From Anaerolineae bacterium (GTDB lineage: Bacteria > Chloroflexota > Anaerolineae > Promineifilales > Promineifilaceae), in the NCBI GenBank assembly GCA_023382655.1, contig JAHDWK010000031.1:1-64000 (forward strand): DNA of 64,000 bases, given 5' to 3'. The notes beneath the pieces were generated by a model. The model had not been told where the DNA came from. It was given only the letters and a program-made list of their open reading frames with translations, and made no database searches. Positions 19,601 through 28,238 of this stretch are shown in pieces. Made by a program: the position numbers and the translations under genes. Numbering within the stretch: position 1 is the stretch's first letter; the number at the start of each line of letters is the position of its first letter.

Positions 19601-20893
19601 CTCAATATAGTTATCGAGATTGCGATATTCCGGGTAAGCCTCTTTGGCCTCCCGATAAAGGCGCAACTTCTCCTCAAAAGACACTCCCGCTTCGTTGGCT
19701 TTTAGCACCAGGGTACGTGCCTGTTCATAATGGCGAATGCGCTCTTCAACTTGCGTTAACTCACTTTCGATATTTTGGCGCGTATCTTCTAGCTCCTGGC
19801 GATCTTCATCCGTCAGCAGATCATCATCCAGCAAATCGAGGGTGTTCTCTAATGTCTTTTTAGCCAGCGCTGGCGTTTCCCGTTGCTGTTCCTCTGCTAG
19901 AACGCGACGCTGTTGGGTCAAATCAATCAGAGAGGCAATAAAGCGACTCTGCGTTACCTTAACCAATTCAAGTGTCTTAACTTCAGCGTTAGCTGGCCCC
20001 AAAAAGCCTGCCGCATCTACCATAACGCCAACACCTGCCGTCAAAAACTCTCGCGCCTGTTTATACCCTTCACGAGTGTTACCTTGCACCGATAAGGTAC
20101 TGGCGGCGCCTAATATCTCGCGCAGTTTCGCCCGCTGTTCACTGGCCGTTTTCACCGCGTCGTCAAGTTCGGCTTGCAGATCAATAAAGGTGTTGGCCTC
20201 GGCAAGGGCTTCTAGTGCCCCCAATTGTGTGTTGGCATCCGGCAAATTCCTGGCATCAAAAGCGCGCTGCATCGCTTGCAAAAGCTCTTCTTGTTCTTTT
20301 TGGATGCGCAGGCGACTGCCTTCTTGCTGTAAACTCTCCAGAGCTTGCCTGGCCGTTTGATTATCGGGATCAATTTCGGTTACTGCTTCCCACAACGAAC
20401 GCCTTTGTTCCAGATCGCCCGGTTTATTGCGATCATATTTTTGGGCTTTGTCTATGAGCGGAGAAACTTGTGCGGCCAATTTTCGCCCTGCTTCTTCCTG
20501 TTTTTCAGTTACTTCCGCCGCAAGTGGCGAATTGGGGTCTAATTTCTCTGTGAGGGCTTTGAAAGCATTCCGCGCCGAGTGAAACCGCCGATTGTGCAAC
20601 AACGCCAGCGCATCATCAAAAGCGGCTCTTAAGGCCGGGTCTATTTCTTCCAGTGAGGCTATCTCCTCAACCTGGGTTCCAGCAAGGTCGGTTTCCACAA
20701 TTACCAGCCCATCTTTCAGAATACCCCATTCAGCCAGCAAATCCTGGTGTGGCATGTCACCAGCCATCCCATTCTCTTTCCATGCCTTGATCTCTTTACG
20801 CACCTTCTGGAGCGTATCCACCATTTCACTACTGGCATTATCATAAAGCTCTGACATTTCATACAGCAGTGTATCAACTTGTTTTTTATCCAT
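16619..20893 (-). CDS. Very long helical/coiled-coil repeat protein
   Basis: 1,424 residues with no signal peptide or TM segment, so it is cytoplasmic. The sequence is almost entirely helical, dominated by Leu, Glu, Gln, Arg and Lys, with TPR-like pairs (for example ALLHNRRFHSARNAFKAL, and LERNWRRAIDHYKEAYRLF) and long heptad stretches. No catalytic motif is visible. Large helical scaffolds of this type connect membrane complexes to cytoplasmic filaments. The gene lies between the kinase and the phosphoesterase; the kinase also has a helical-repeat middle region, so the two may interact. The start ATG at 20893 has only a weak AGGG upstream. The 126-nt gap before it (20894-21019) holds no gene. 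Confidence 0.8.
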   Translation of the reverse strand: MDKKQVDTLLYEMSELYDNASSEMVDTLQKVRKEIKAWKENGMAGDMPHQDLLAEWGILKDGLVIVETDLAGTQVEEIASLEEIDPALRAAFDDALALLHNRRFHSARNAFKALTEKLDPNSPLAAEVTEKQEEAGRKLAAQVSPLIDKAQKYDRNKPGDLEQRRSLWEAVTEIDPDNQTARQALESLQQEGSRLRIQKEQEELLQAMQRAFDARNLPDANTQLGALEALAEANTFIDLQAELDDAVKTASEQRAKLREILGAASTLSVQGNTREGYKQAREFLTAGVGVMVDAAGFLGPANAEVKTLELVKVTQSRFIASLIDLTQQRRVLAEEQQRETPALAKKTLENTLDLLDDDLLTDEDRQELEDTRQNIESELTQVEERIRHYEQARTLVLKANEAGVSFEEKLRLYREAKEAYPEYRNLDNYIEDTQDALAAQLAGRIKDKLTSIRLDLGRDEFEKALDGVKVVRLQVYEEVPQPKPGSELQRVLDELQQLEQEIITADGQYHAMMKLLLEVDDLLEQYGEKQDANLLAEVRQRLDSLPGSQAQHSQVRQRRLRLTNTQGDQENWRQGMEAYRIREWADAQTFLRQVADSPKAANRVEAERLGRRAQAALYVAEARQAELERNWRRAIDHYKEAYRLFDENGSDDQTNLLHDDCRDKLDSLKPLEENDQQVRHVIAQAESLVREGLQSVQVRRSLLERVEPVTQFKRAVEKLLEVRQQDTTLTAELERTLREAREAWRKTYLEGMTQATRSRDVHILQRAVQRGEELQAQNLLYEDNDKKLLQQLQEQLLDTEYANLQVEKVPDPARVEENRRKRWEIANPKTDELYAQFQIAMEQRVLLQLSEEQSKSNEAALQHLKGEMRRPELYQSERLFREFMHLCWETANWQEARKQGEGLKYRAHVVQAEQKSIVWVGLTQAAMLLAQGSLPSFRAELNGLSSIGQKFPQMTFLIEDEEQWLIEWRLEKLLREAQVAGGSQDEQQLIKAAQLFAEAHELREEDVRVQTGLINLGQKLNSSLEIYAGQAKNLNIRKSLAESIRRAEDLAFILQSIQKVQGVLNLKPETVEALEDGREHIQNKLTPWKKTQAQFDRLEKAKTDYLTYPEPLRPDGSGGWRVRDLVDQMTPLTQIAQGDRELIQLINTRREQLTELDTKAEELNGQAHALAQAIQSEAFDEVLGAANRLEILWHRYQPDGFSGLDILIRHRYPYTEKELRQLREHKEEARTQKANLEEWQNWAERVTKTYAEVKAVGSRIDKDLADLRQDAPLDEIKRSCDQVLEKTAEFEAALGQAPHTNPMSQKAAQARDRVAETWRGEVLDNPKSFQNHASELLTQIEKDLANFAQPLKQLRSAMNLLDSQIQQHEDSKSKRFGKTRPFPTAQLRNATERLKTCQEIDPSHDEVVVFNKRLRQIRERYGVS

Positions 20894-21019
20894 AGCCCTG
20901 TGAACTCTCTACGCAAAGTTGGCTAATTGCCATCGGATGATTTATCTTTGACAATATCATTAGCTCATTCATTAGCGATAAACTCTTCAAAAATGTCACA
21001 TAAACACCCATGATGAGTT

Positions 21020-24000
21020 CTATTCCGGAACACATTCATTAATGCCGTCAAAAACGCCTGCCAGCCTACTGATAATATTCTCACTATTGTTAAGCTCTTT
21101 TGTGCCGGTATTCTTCAACCAATAAATCTGTTCGGGATTGCTATCCAATGCAACAGCGAAAAACATTAAAGACTCGTTACGTCTATTACAAACAAACCCG
21201 TAGACATTCAAAACTACCTCTGATTCAGTTATCCCCAAATCTCCGTTGGGAATTTCATAAGCGGTATCCCACAGTGGCCTTGATCTCAATAGGTTGTCTG
21301 TTAGCCATGTAGCAGTTACGGACGGTGTATAAGTGAGAGGTGCTGTATGAAGTGGTGTTGAAGAAATAGAGGGGAGGAGCCAGCCTACAGCAACCATATC
21401 CGGCAGAAGCCGGTCGTCCTTCAGAGAATTGCCATCTATAGAAATCATTGCAACTTCAGCTCTACCAGTACTAGAAAGAACCCAACTGGTCATCACATCC
21501 AAAGGGGCTGTTTCTGTCATACTGTTGGCCGTTATCTGAATTTTCAGGGGGAGAGATTCAGCTTGCCCTTCATGCCTCAACATCACGGTCTCACCTGATA
21601 AATCAAAGAGCCAGTCATTACTAAGCGTTAGGTCAAATCTTGGCCAGTCAAACACCGTATCTATATCCCCTCCAGATATAGGTTCTCCCAATTCAAGCGG
21701 AGAAATTCTGTTATCATCGTCTTGTGCAATGCTAAAATCTAGTGTAGGCGCAGGAACAGGGTTTATTTGCAGGCTCTCGCTGACAGGTGGTATGGGAGTA
21801 GGGGTTTCTGTGGGCGCTTCTGTTTCGGTCACGGCCGTCGTAAGCGATGTAGGAGGAGCGGGTGTTATTGCCGCTTGTGTTTTTACCATGTGGTCAATCG
21901 TTAGCGACAATTCCTCCATGCTGGCTACTTGCGTGGCGCTTTGCGCCACTTGTTCTGCTTGAAAATTAGCAACTGTTGTCGGCAATTCGGCCAACCCAGC
22001 CAACCCGGCCACTTGTGTGGCAATTGGCCCTATTTGAGTTGTTTTAAGAAAATACCCGCCCCCTACGAGCAAGAGAATCATAAGCAGGAGCAGGCCCAAA
22101 ACCATGATCCAACTGCTCCCCCCGCCCCGGGGATTTTCGAGTCGAGCGGATAGTCGTTTGTTGCGTTCTGTTAGTTTCGCGTTTTCCGAAGTAACCACGT
22201 TAAGTTGTTCTTCCAGAGATTGCAGGTTTTTTTCAATCTTCATACTCAATTCCTGTAAATCATTCTGATTTAATAATGTGATGAACTCTCCAAGCGAAAC
22301 TTCTTTCCCAACGTTTGTTTTTAGTTCGTTGAGTTGGTTCCATTTTTCACTCAGCCCGGTTTGTCGCCGCCGTTGTTCATTAACATCATGAATGCCATTA
22401 ATTTGCTCTTCCATTGGCGCCAATAAATTCTGAGCATCATCAAACCGCATTTGCAATAAATATTGATTGACTTGTTCCATCTGAAGATCGAGTTCCTGGC
22501 AGAGATGGGTGTCATCTCTATGTTGTTGTTGGGCATTCCGTTTATTGGCCAGCAGCTCATAGATTGCAGAAGGGGCACGGCCGTAAAAGGCAGCCGCAGA
22601 CAACAGTTGGATAGCTTCCTCGTTTGGCATTTCCTTCGCATCTTCAAGAACTACATCCAACAAACGTATCTGGCCGGGATTTTGAATCAACTGCTCGATA
22701 AGATATGAAACTGATTGATTATTTTGGGCAATACGCAAGCGGAACTCATTGATCGCCTGCGATTCTTTCTCATGCCCCTGATCCTGCTGGTGACACAAGG
22801 CTGCTTTTTCATCTAGCTGTTCTGGCGTAGACAATTCGGTTGCCAGAAAATATAGATAGGTTTCATCTTGAATCTGGCGCAGAGTTCGAGCCGCATTGGT
22901 ATACACCTGACCGGCCTCATTCCACTTCCCCAAATTTTCGGCATTACGGGCTTGTTTTATCAACTCTTGTGCGTCTGCTTCATAAGCAAAAGCATAAACT
23001 TCCGGCCCAGAAAGCCCTTTGCCATTCATTTGCTGTAGGATTTCTTTAGCCCGTGACCACTCTTTCTTATCCAAATGGGCAACCGCTTCTTCCAACAAGG
23101 CTTTGATTGGAGCATAGTCATCCTTTAAAACAGGAGCTTTTTGCCGACTAATTTGGGCGACCATTACCCAGCGCCACAGGTCGAGCCGTTTCAGGTTCCT
23201 GGCTTCTGGCTCCCATTGTTTGAGCGCTTCACTGTAAACCCCTAATTGGTAATAGTTCTTCCCCACTCCCCATACAGGCGAGACATTTGCCGTGAGACCC
23301 TCTAATTCCTCCCGCATCCGGTCTACACGACGAGCTTCCCGGCTACGCAAAATGAAAAGGTTAATGGCGCGGCTGGCTGTAAAAACTGCCGCCACATATT
23401 GAGCGACAATGGTTTGGTCTGATCCAGATTGCGGGGTACGGCTTTTTGCCTGACGTAAAGCCAGGTTGGCTTCATCGTAGAGATCATCCTCATCTTGTTG
23501 CCACAGGTTCAGCATCGTTTCTATATCTACCAGAAATTCATGGGCTGTTTGGTAACGATTTTGTGGGTTGGGGTGCAACGCTTTTAACAGGACGGTGCGT
23601 GTTCCCAGAGAGATACGCTGCCATTTATCACCCGCTCGTCCTGCCAATTCGCCTTCTGATTCACCGGTTTGAAACGCGCCGTTGCCCGTCAGCAGTTGAT
23701 AAAGATAGGCGCCAAAGCGAATCAGATCGTTAACAGCGCCCGGTGGTACAGCACCTTCTTTTGCCCGCACGCTGACATGGTTCCAATCCATTACTTTGGC
23801 TAACGATTGTTCGGACAACCACCAGATATTTTTCAATTGAAAGTCAGCATAGCTACGCCGAATATCATCATGGAGTACAACCAGCACTTGCAATACCTGG
23901 CGGGCAATCATGAGAGCTTCCGTTTCACGGCTGCCGGTGATTAACCCTTGTGTGGTGACGATTAGCTCATCTAGTGGCTGCCCGGCCACAAATTCCATCA

Positions 24001-24307
24001 CCAGGAATTCGAGCGTTTCACGTTCTTTTGAGCGGCCCAACACTCTGGGGATATGCAATGGTTCAGTCGTATAACGCTGCCAGCTATATTGGACTAATTC
24101 GCCAAGAATAACGGCTTCATCACGGAAGCTCTGGACGATTTCTGCTGGTAACCTGGGGCGTAAAATTTTGAGGGCAACAACTTCGCCGTTATCCTCTCTT
24201 GTCGCTTTATATACTTCGGCCGTGACGCCTTCGCCGAGGTATTTATCAATTCGATAACTGTTATTTTGGTTATCTTGAAGAAGATCGCCGGGTCTAGCTA
24301 GTGGCAT
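21020..24307 (-). CDS. Divergent transmembrane Ser/Thr protein kinase
   Basis: 1,095 residues from the ATG at 24307 (GGAG 6-7 nt upstream; the TTG at 24319 is less likely). The kinase domain occupies about 15-290: Gly loop GEGVTAEVYKA, VALK with Lys47, a candidate Glu64, catalytic-loop YADFQLKN (Asp155 and Asn160 kept, but the HRD His/Arg and the DLK lysine are lost), and DWN in place of DFG (Asp174 kept). The core Asp/Asn/Lys set suggests possible activity with an unusual catalytic loop. A long helical-repeat region follows, then one TM at about 733-754, a Thr/Pro-rich linker and an outer domain of about 230 residues ending in ECVPE. The topology, kinase inside and sensor outside, parallels PknB-type receptor kinases. 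It sits between the tubulin-like fusion and the helical scaffold genes. Confidence 0.85.
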   Translation of the reverse strand: MPLARPGDLLQDNQNNSYRIDKYLGEGVTAEVYKATREDNGEVVALKILRPRLPAEIVQSFRDEAVILGELVQYSWQRYTTEPLHIPRVLGRSKERETLEFLVMEFVAGQPLDELIVTTQGLITGSRETEALMIARQVLQVLVVLHDDIRRSYADFQLKNIWWLSEQSLAKVMDWNHVSVRAKEGAVPPGAVNDLIRFGAYLYQLLTGNGAFQTGESEGELAGRAGDKWQRISLGTRTVLLKALHPNPQNRYQTAHEFLVDIETMLNLWQQDEDDLYDEANLALRQAKSRTPQSGSDQTIVAQYVAAVFTASRAINLFILRSREARRVDRMREELEGLTANVSPVWGVGKNYYQLGVYSEALKQWEPEARNLKRLDLWRWVMVAQISRQKAPVLKDDYAPIKALLEEAVAHLDKKEWSRAKEILQQMNGKGLSGPEVYAFAYEADAQELIKQARNAENLGKWNEAGQVYTNAARTLRQIQDETYLYFLATELSTPEQLDEKAALCHQQDQGHEKESQAINEFRLRIAQNNQSVSYLIEQLIQNPGQIRLLDVVLEDAKEMPNEEAIQLLSAAAFYGRAPSAIYELLANKRNAQQQHRDDTHLCQELDLQMEQVNQYLLQMRFDDAQNLLAPMEEQINGIHDVNEQRRRQTGLSEKWNQLNELKTNVGKEVSLGEFITLLNQNDLQELSMKIEKNLQSLEEQLNVVTSENAKLTERNKRLSARLENPRGGGSSWIMVLGLLLLMILLLVGGGYFLKTTQIGPIATQVAGLAGLAELPTTVANFQAEQVAQSATQVASMEELSLTIDHMVKTQAAITPAPPTSLTTAVTETEAPTETPTPIPPVSESLQINPVPAPTLDFSIAQDDDNRISPLELGEPISGGDIDTVFDWPRFDLTLSNDWLFDLSGETVMLRHEGQAESLPLKIQITANSMTETAPLDVMTSWVLSSTGRAEVAMISIDGNSLKDDRLLPDMVAVGWLLPSISSTPLHTAPLTYTPSVTATWLTDNLLRSRPLWDTAYEIPNGDLGITESEVVLNVYGFVCNRRNESLMFFAVALDSNPEQIYWLKNTGTKELNNSENIISRLAGVFDGINECVPE

Positions 24308-24349
24308 AATTTGCTCCAATCGGTTAAGGGTTTAGGTCGTAACAAGAAA

Positions 24350-27300
24350 TCAAGAGTCTGTTCCCAGAAAACCCGCCAGGTAAATGGCAAAATTTTGTTC
24401 ACGGGCATCGGCCGATTTGGTTAGGGGGGGCAGCATCTCTTTGCGTACCTTGCGTAAGTAGCCCCGCTTGCCACCGTTTTCTTCATCGGCCGTAATTTCA
24501 GCAATGCGGCTTTGAAGAGCGACTTTCAGCTCGGTAATGGCATCTCTGGCGCGGTTTTGGTTGGGGTTTTGCATGGGTAGCGGCCATTTGCCGGAGTCGC
24601 CGCCAAACAGATTTTCCAGCGCCTCACCTAGACTGTTACCAGGCCAATTTTCCAAACCGGGTAGATACCAATCGTCGGCTTGCTGTTCCCACAAACCATA
24701 GATGTACCCTTCACAAAACAGGTTGAGTAGTTCCTGATTGAGTTGAATCCAACCGACAAATTTGGCGTCTAGCCGACCAGTCAAACCGCTTTGGCTTTCG
24801 TATTGGCTGGCAAGCTGTTCGCCACGCCAGACATAGAGATTGGGATAGACGAGGCTGTTGTTCCACGCTTCATCATCATAGCCCTGGTAGGTATTCAGGG
24901 GCATGTGGCCCTGCACACGCAAAACGGTCATGGCTGTATGGTCTGGGGTGGCGCACAATTGAACGGCGATATTGTTCGCGCCGCTTTGCAGTTTGCCACG
25001 CAAGCTGTCCGTTTGCCGCGATTCAGGAGCTACAAAAAGAATGACTTCTTGGGCAGCCAGATTTTGCGCACCTTTATAGCTTTGGGTAAAGCCGGGTTCG
25101 GCCTGTTCGTACCATTGACGGGGGTCTACGGGCGCGTCAAGGACGGTTTCGTTTTGCAGATTACGTTGGGTGAGGGTAACGGCCGTTCTGAACACCGCTT
25201 CAGCAACGGCCGTTGCCTCCTTCTCCACCACATATTCCGGCAAATAGGCATCATCCTGCCAGATGAAGTTAACCGGTGGCGCCAGGAAATCTAGCTGCCA
25301 TTCTCGCGTCTTTTCCTTGTACAGTGCCTGCCAACCAAAACGTTTAGCTGCCCGCGCCAACGTTTGGTAATCACCAGCGCTGGTGCGGATACGCTGTTGG
25401 TATAATTTCCATTCCAATGCTTCATCTAAAATCCATTGCCGACCTTTTTGTTTGGTCAGTTCGGACAGTTCCGTTTGCGACAGTTGCAATTGCTGTTGAA
25501 CCAGTGGTTCGACATTGGCGGCAAGGAACTCTTGCCATTGTTTTAATAGCTCAATGAAATCGGATATCTGGCGAGCAACCTCACGTTCCCCTTCACGTTG
25601 AACAAGTGAACGTACCGATTCCAGCCACCATTGCGCCTGAAGCAATCCACCTTTGCGGTTGCGAGTCTGATCATCAAATACACCTATCTCACCGTTCAAC
25701 AATTGGTTGACCTGGTGGGCAATGGCTTGCATGAAACCACGACTATTCAGGTTGGAGGCAAAGGCTTCCACTAATTCTTCGGCTGTTTCGCGGCGAGAAC
25801 GGCCGTCGTCAGGCACCACTTCTTCCGGGGAAACTGCGCTATACAAACCATTTGGCTGTTGCTGACGACACGGTTGCAATCCCATTAACTCTTCAAAAAG
25901 AAGGTCATAGACAACACGCCAGGAGACGGCCTCTTCCAAAATACCCAGGGGTAAGCGCACAGCATAAGCGCCCAAACTACAAGCCGTACCGGTGCTGCGT
26001 TGGTTGGCTAAAGTACCGGCGCGCAATTGAGAGGCCGTAAGATGTTGCGTTAAGCTTTGCTGAGCCGGCATGTGGAGTAACGCCATTAAACCATCGGCCA
26101 TTGTATTCAGATGGTCGGCTACATTGTCCACATCGGCGCGTGGTTCAAACAGAAAAACGGTTTGAACCACGGCCGAATTGGTGGTGCTTCGTAATTGGTC
26201 CTGCAAATTACTTTCTGGCACATAGACAAATGGCTGACGAGCATTGCGCTGGAATCGCTCCAGTTCGCGCAAGGTAGCCATGGTACGGACAGTCTGATCA
26301 TTACGCCGGATTTTGCGACGGCCGTCGCTAATTTCCGGCGACCAATCTTGCTTCACAGGTGTTGTCAGCCATAGCTCTACATCTATGTTGCTATGAGATG
26401 GATTGCTGCCAGCCACAACAATCTGGGTCAGACGAGCGATGTCTATTAACAACCCACTGGAACCGTCGTCAAAAGTAGCGCCAACAACCTTAATCTTGGG
26501 ATTATCCAGTTGATGAACTGTTTGATGCAGACTGCTCCACAAAGCAGAGCCGTTACTGCCCCGACGCAAGTCGTAAAAGATACTCATGCGTCCTTGCATA
26601 CGGCCACTGGGGGTAAAAGGCTCATACCAATTCAGATATTGATTAGAAGGCTTCGTGCGTTCCACTTCCTTACGCAGGAAGGTTTGCATCTCTTTCAGAT
26701 CAGGCCGCAAGACAACCCACTCATCATCGGCCAAGTAGCGCGGCTTTTGCCAGTTAATGCCAGTCGCGGGTTCCGGCTGGTCTGGCTGGATATCAATTTG
26801 CAACAACCGTATCCGCTTCGGCATTTGGCCTCCATACCGACTGCGCAAAGTACGAGCAATTTGATTGAGAACAATACGTCCCGTTTCCCCCAGCCCAACG
26901 ATGACGGTGGGCGTTAACACGGTTTCATCAATTGCTATAGAAAGGGATTCGGCTAAAACGGCCGTATTCGTTAATCGCTTCAACCAGGCCGGCGTGGGGT
27001 CTTTCACCGGTTCGGGGGCAGGTTTTGACAGTATTGTTGGTGGAGGTAATGGCTCCTGTTTTGGCTTGCGCCCCCAAAACATTAAAAAGAGAGGGATTAA
27101 AAAGGGGAGCAAGGCTATCAAGGCCAATGGTAACGGCGCGGGCAAGGCCAATAAATCAGGTCCAGCCATCAACGGCAAAATGACAGGGCCAGCAACACAG
27201 TCTATGTAAGACATATAACTCTCTTCCGGGTTTAGGGGGTAACGGCCATAACCAGTTACAGAAGCAGCATAACCAAAGGTAGCGCCTGCGTTTGTCATGC

Positions 27301-28168
27301 TCGGCAACTGCCACTGCAATTGATTGCTGTTTTGTGATCCTTCTGGTTGTTGGCTATCCGGCACAATGGTTAACTCAGGGTTAACTGTTTCCGAGTAAGT
27401 AACATTGAGGGCAACTGCCCGATTAAATTCATTAGCAATGCTGCTATAAATCTGTTGAAGCTCTGTGGGAACCGTTTTATATGCATCGTTAGGCGATGTG
27501 GCGATGCCTTCCAGAAAATCTAGTTGAGCGTTGCCGGTGAGACCCAGGGCAATGGTCACAATACGTACCCCATCATCTCGCAATCGGCGTGCTACACGTT
27601 GAGCATTGGATGGGTCATCGGCCCCATCACTAAGCAAGACAATAACTGGTAATGCTCCATCGCTCTGAGAAGCAGCAAGAACTACTTCCCCAGCCTCATT
27701 CAGTGCATTGGCTATATCTGTTTGACCGTCAGCACTGAAGTTATTGATCCCTTCCAGGATTGTTGACGCATCCTGAGAAAATGTATCACTGGCCCAAAAC
27801 ACATCCCTATCAAAAAAGGCGATAACTACCTGTGTTTTGTCCAGGTCCACAGTAGAAACAAATGCTTCCGCAGCAGACACAGCTTCGCTAAAGGCATCTA
27901 TGCCAGTTTCCACCATGCTACCCGATTTATCCACCAGCAAGACGATGTTTGCAGTACGCTGCTGTGGTGGGCAAACCAGGTTAGGTTGAGCAGCATGGGT
28001 TACAGTAACGGCCGTTTGCCCCTCACCAAAAAACACGACTTGCTCAACATCTCGCCTCAGATTACCCTCTTGGGGCATTGTCTGGTTATTTGTCCACCAG
28101 ACGTAGCCGAAGAAGGAGAGGAGAACGCCCGTCCAGACAACAACAATACCCAACGCGACTTTTTGCAC
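24350..28168 (-). CDS. vWA-TM-tubulin-like fusion with degenerate tubulin signature
   Basis: About 1,272 residues from the GTG at 28168, chosen because AAGGGG lies 7 nt upstream; the frame extends to a TTG at 28234 without a site. TM1 is at about 5-25. An outer vWA domain follows, with DKSGS at 80-84, GQTDIANAL and LLSDGADD (complete MIDAS). TM2 is at about 341-366. The cytoplasmic half is a Tubulin_2-type domain beginning VIVGLGETG (GLGETG about 425-430). At the position of the tubulin signature GGTGSG the sequence is DDGSSG (about 565-570), within VVGATFDDGSSGLLIDIARL. The neighbouring gene keeps GGTGSG in an alignable context. I infer a membrane-tethered, probably GTPase-poor subunit that anchors polymers of the adjacent tubulin-like protein and connects them to an outside vWA sensor. 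Confidence 0.85.
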   Translation of the reverse strand: MQKVALGIVVVWTGVLLSFFGYVWWTNNQTMPQEGNLRRDVEQVVFFGEGQTAVTVTHAAQPNLVCPPQQRTANIVLLVDKSGSMVETGIDAFSEAVSAAEAFVSTVDLDKTQVVIAFFDRDVFWASDTFSQDASTILEGINNFSADGQTDIANALNEAGEVVLAASQSDGALPVIVLLSDGADDPSNAQRVARRLRDDGVRIVTIALGLTGNAQLDFLEGIATSPNDAYKTVPTELQQIYSSIANEFNRAVALNVTYSETVNPELTIVPDSQQPEGSQNSNQLQWQLPSMTNAGATFGYAASVTGYGRYPLNPEESYMSYIDCVAGPVILPLMAGPDLLALPAPLPLALIALLPFLIPLFLMFWGRKPKQEPLPPPTILSKPAPEPVKDPTPAWLKRLTNTAVLAESLSIAIDETVLTPTVIVGLGETGRIVLNQIARTLRSRYGGQMPKRIRLLQIDIQPDQPEPATGINWQKPRYLADDEWVVLRPDLKEMQTFLRKEVERTKPSNQYLNWYEPFTPSGRMQGRMSIFYDLRRGSNGSALWSSLHQTVHQLDNPKIKVVGATFDDGSSGLLIDIARLTQIVVAGSNPSHSNIDVELWLTTPVKQDWSPEISDGRRKIRRNDQTVRTMATLRELERFQRNARQPFVYVPESNLQDQLRSTTNSAVVQTVFLFEPRADVDNVADHLNTMADGLMALLHMPAQQSLTQHLTASQLRAGTLANQRSTGTACSLGAYAVRLPLGILEEAVSWRVVYDLLFEELMGLQPCRQQQPNGLYSAVSPEEVVPDDGRSRRETAEELVEAFASNLNSRGFMQAIAHQVNQLLNGEIGVFDDQTRNRKGGLLQAQWWLESVRSLVQREGEREVARQISDFIELLKQWQEFLAANVEPLVQQQLQLSQTELSELTKQKGRQWILDEALEWKLYQQRIRTSAGDYQTLARAAKRFGWQALYKEKTREWQLDFLAPPVNFIWQDDAYLPEYVVEKEATAVAEAVFRTAVTLTQRNLQNETVLDAPVDPRQWYEQAEPGFTQSYKGAQNLAAQEVILFVAPESRQTDSLRGKLQSGANNIAVQLCATPDHTAMTVLRVQGHMPLNTYQGYDDEAWNNSLVYPNLYVWRGEQLASQYESQSGLTGRLDAKFVGWIQLNQELLNLFCEGYIYGLWEQQADDWYLPGLENWPGNSLGEALENLFGGDSGKWPLPMQNPNQNRARDAITELKVALQSRIAEITADEENGGKRGYLRKVRKEMLPPLTKSADAREQNFAIYLAGFLGTDS

Positions 28169-28187
28169 GATGAACCCCTTGTTAGTA

Positions 28188-28219
28188 GACAACGGCCGTT
28201 GGTGGTAACGGCCGTTGTC
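28188..28219. repeat. Perfect 13-bp inverted repeat built from two ACGGCCGT copies
   Basis: Between the stop of the tubulin-like gene (28239) and the GTG of the vWA-tubulin fusion (28168) the arms GACAACGGCCGTT (28188-28200) and AACGGCCGTTGTC (28207-28219) flank a 6-nt loop. In the minus-strand mRNA this forms a very stable hairpin about 20 nt upstream of the start codon. It has no U-tract, so it is more likely a processing, stability or translation-control element than a terminator. Confidence 0.7.
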
Positions 28220-28238
28220 CGCGAACTCTATCAACTAA

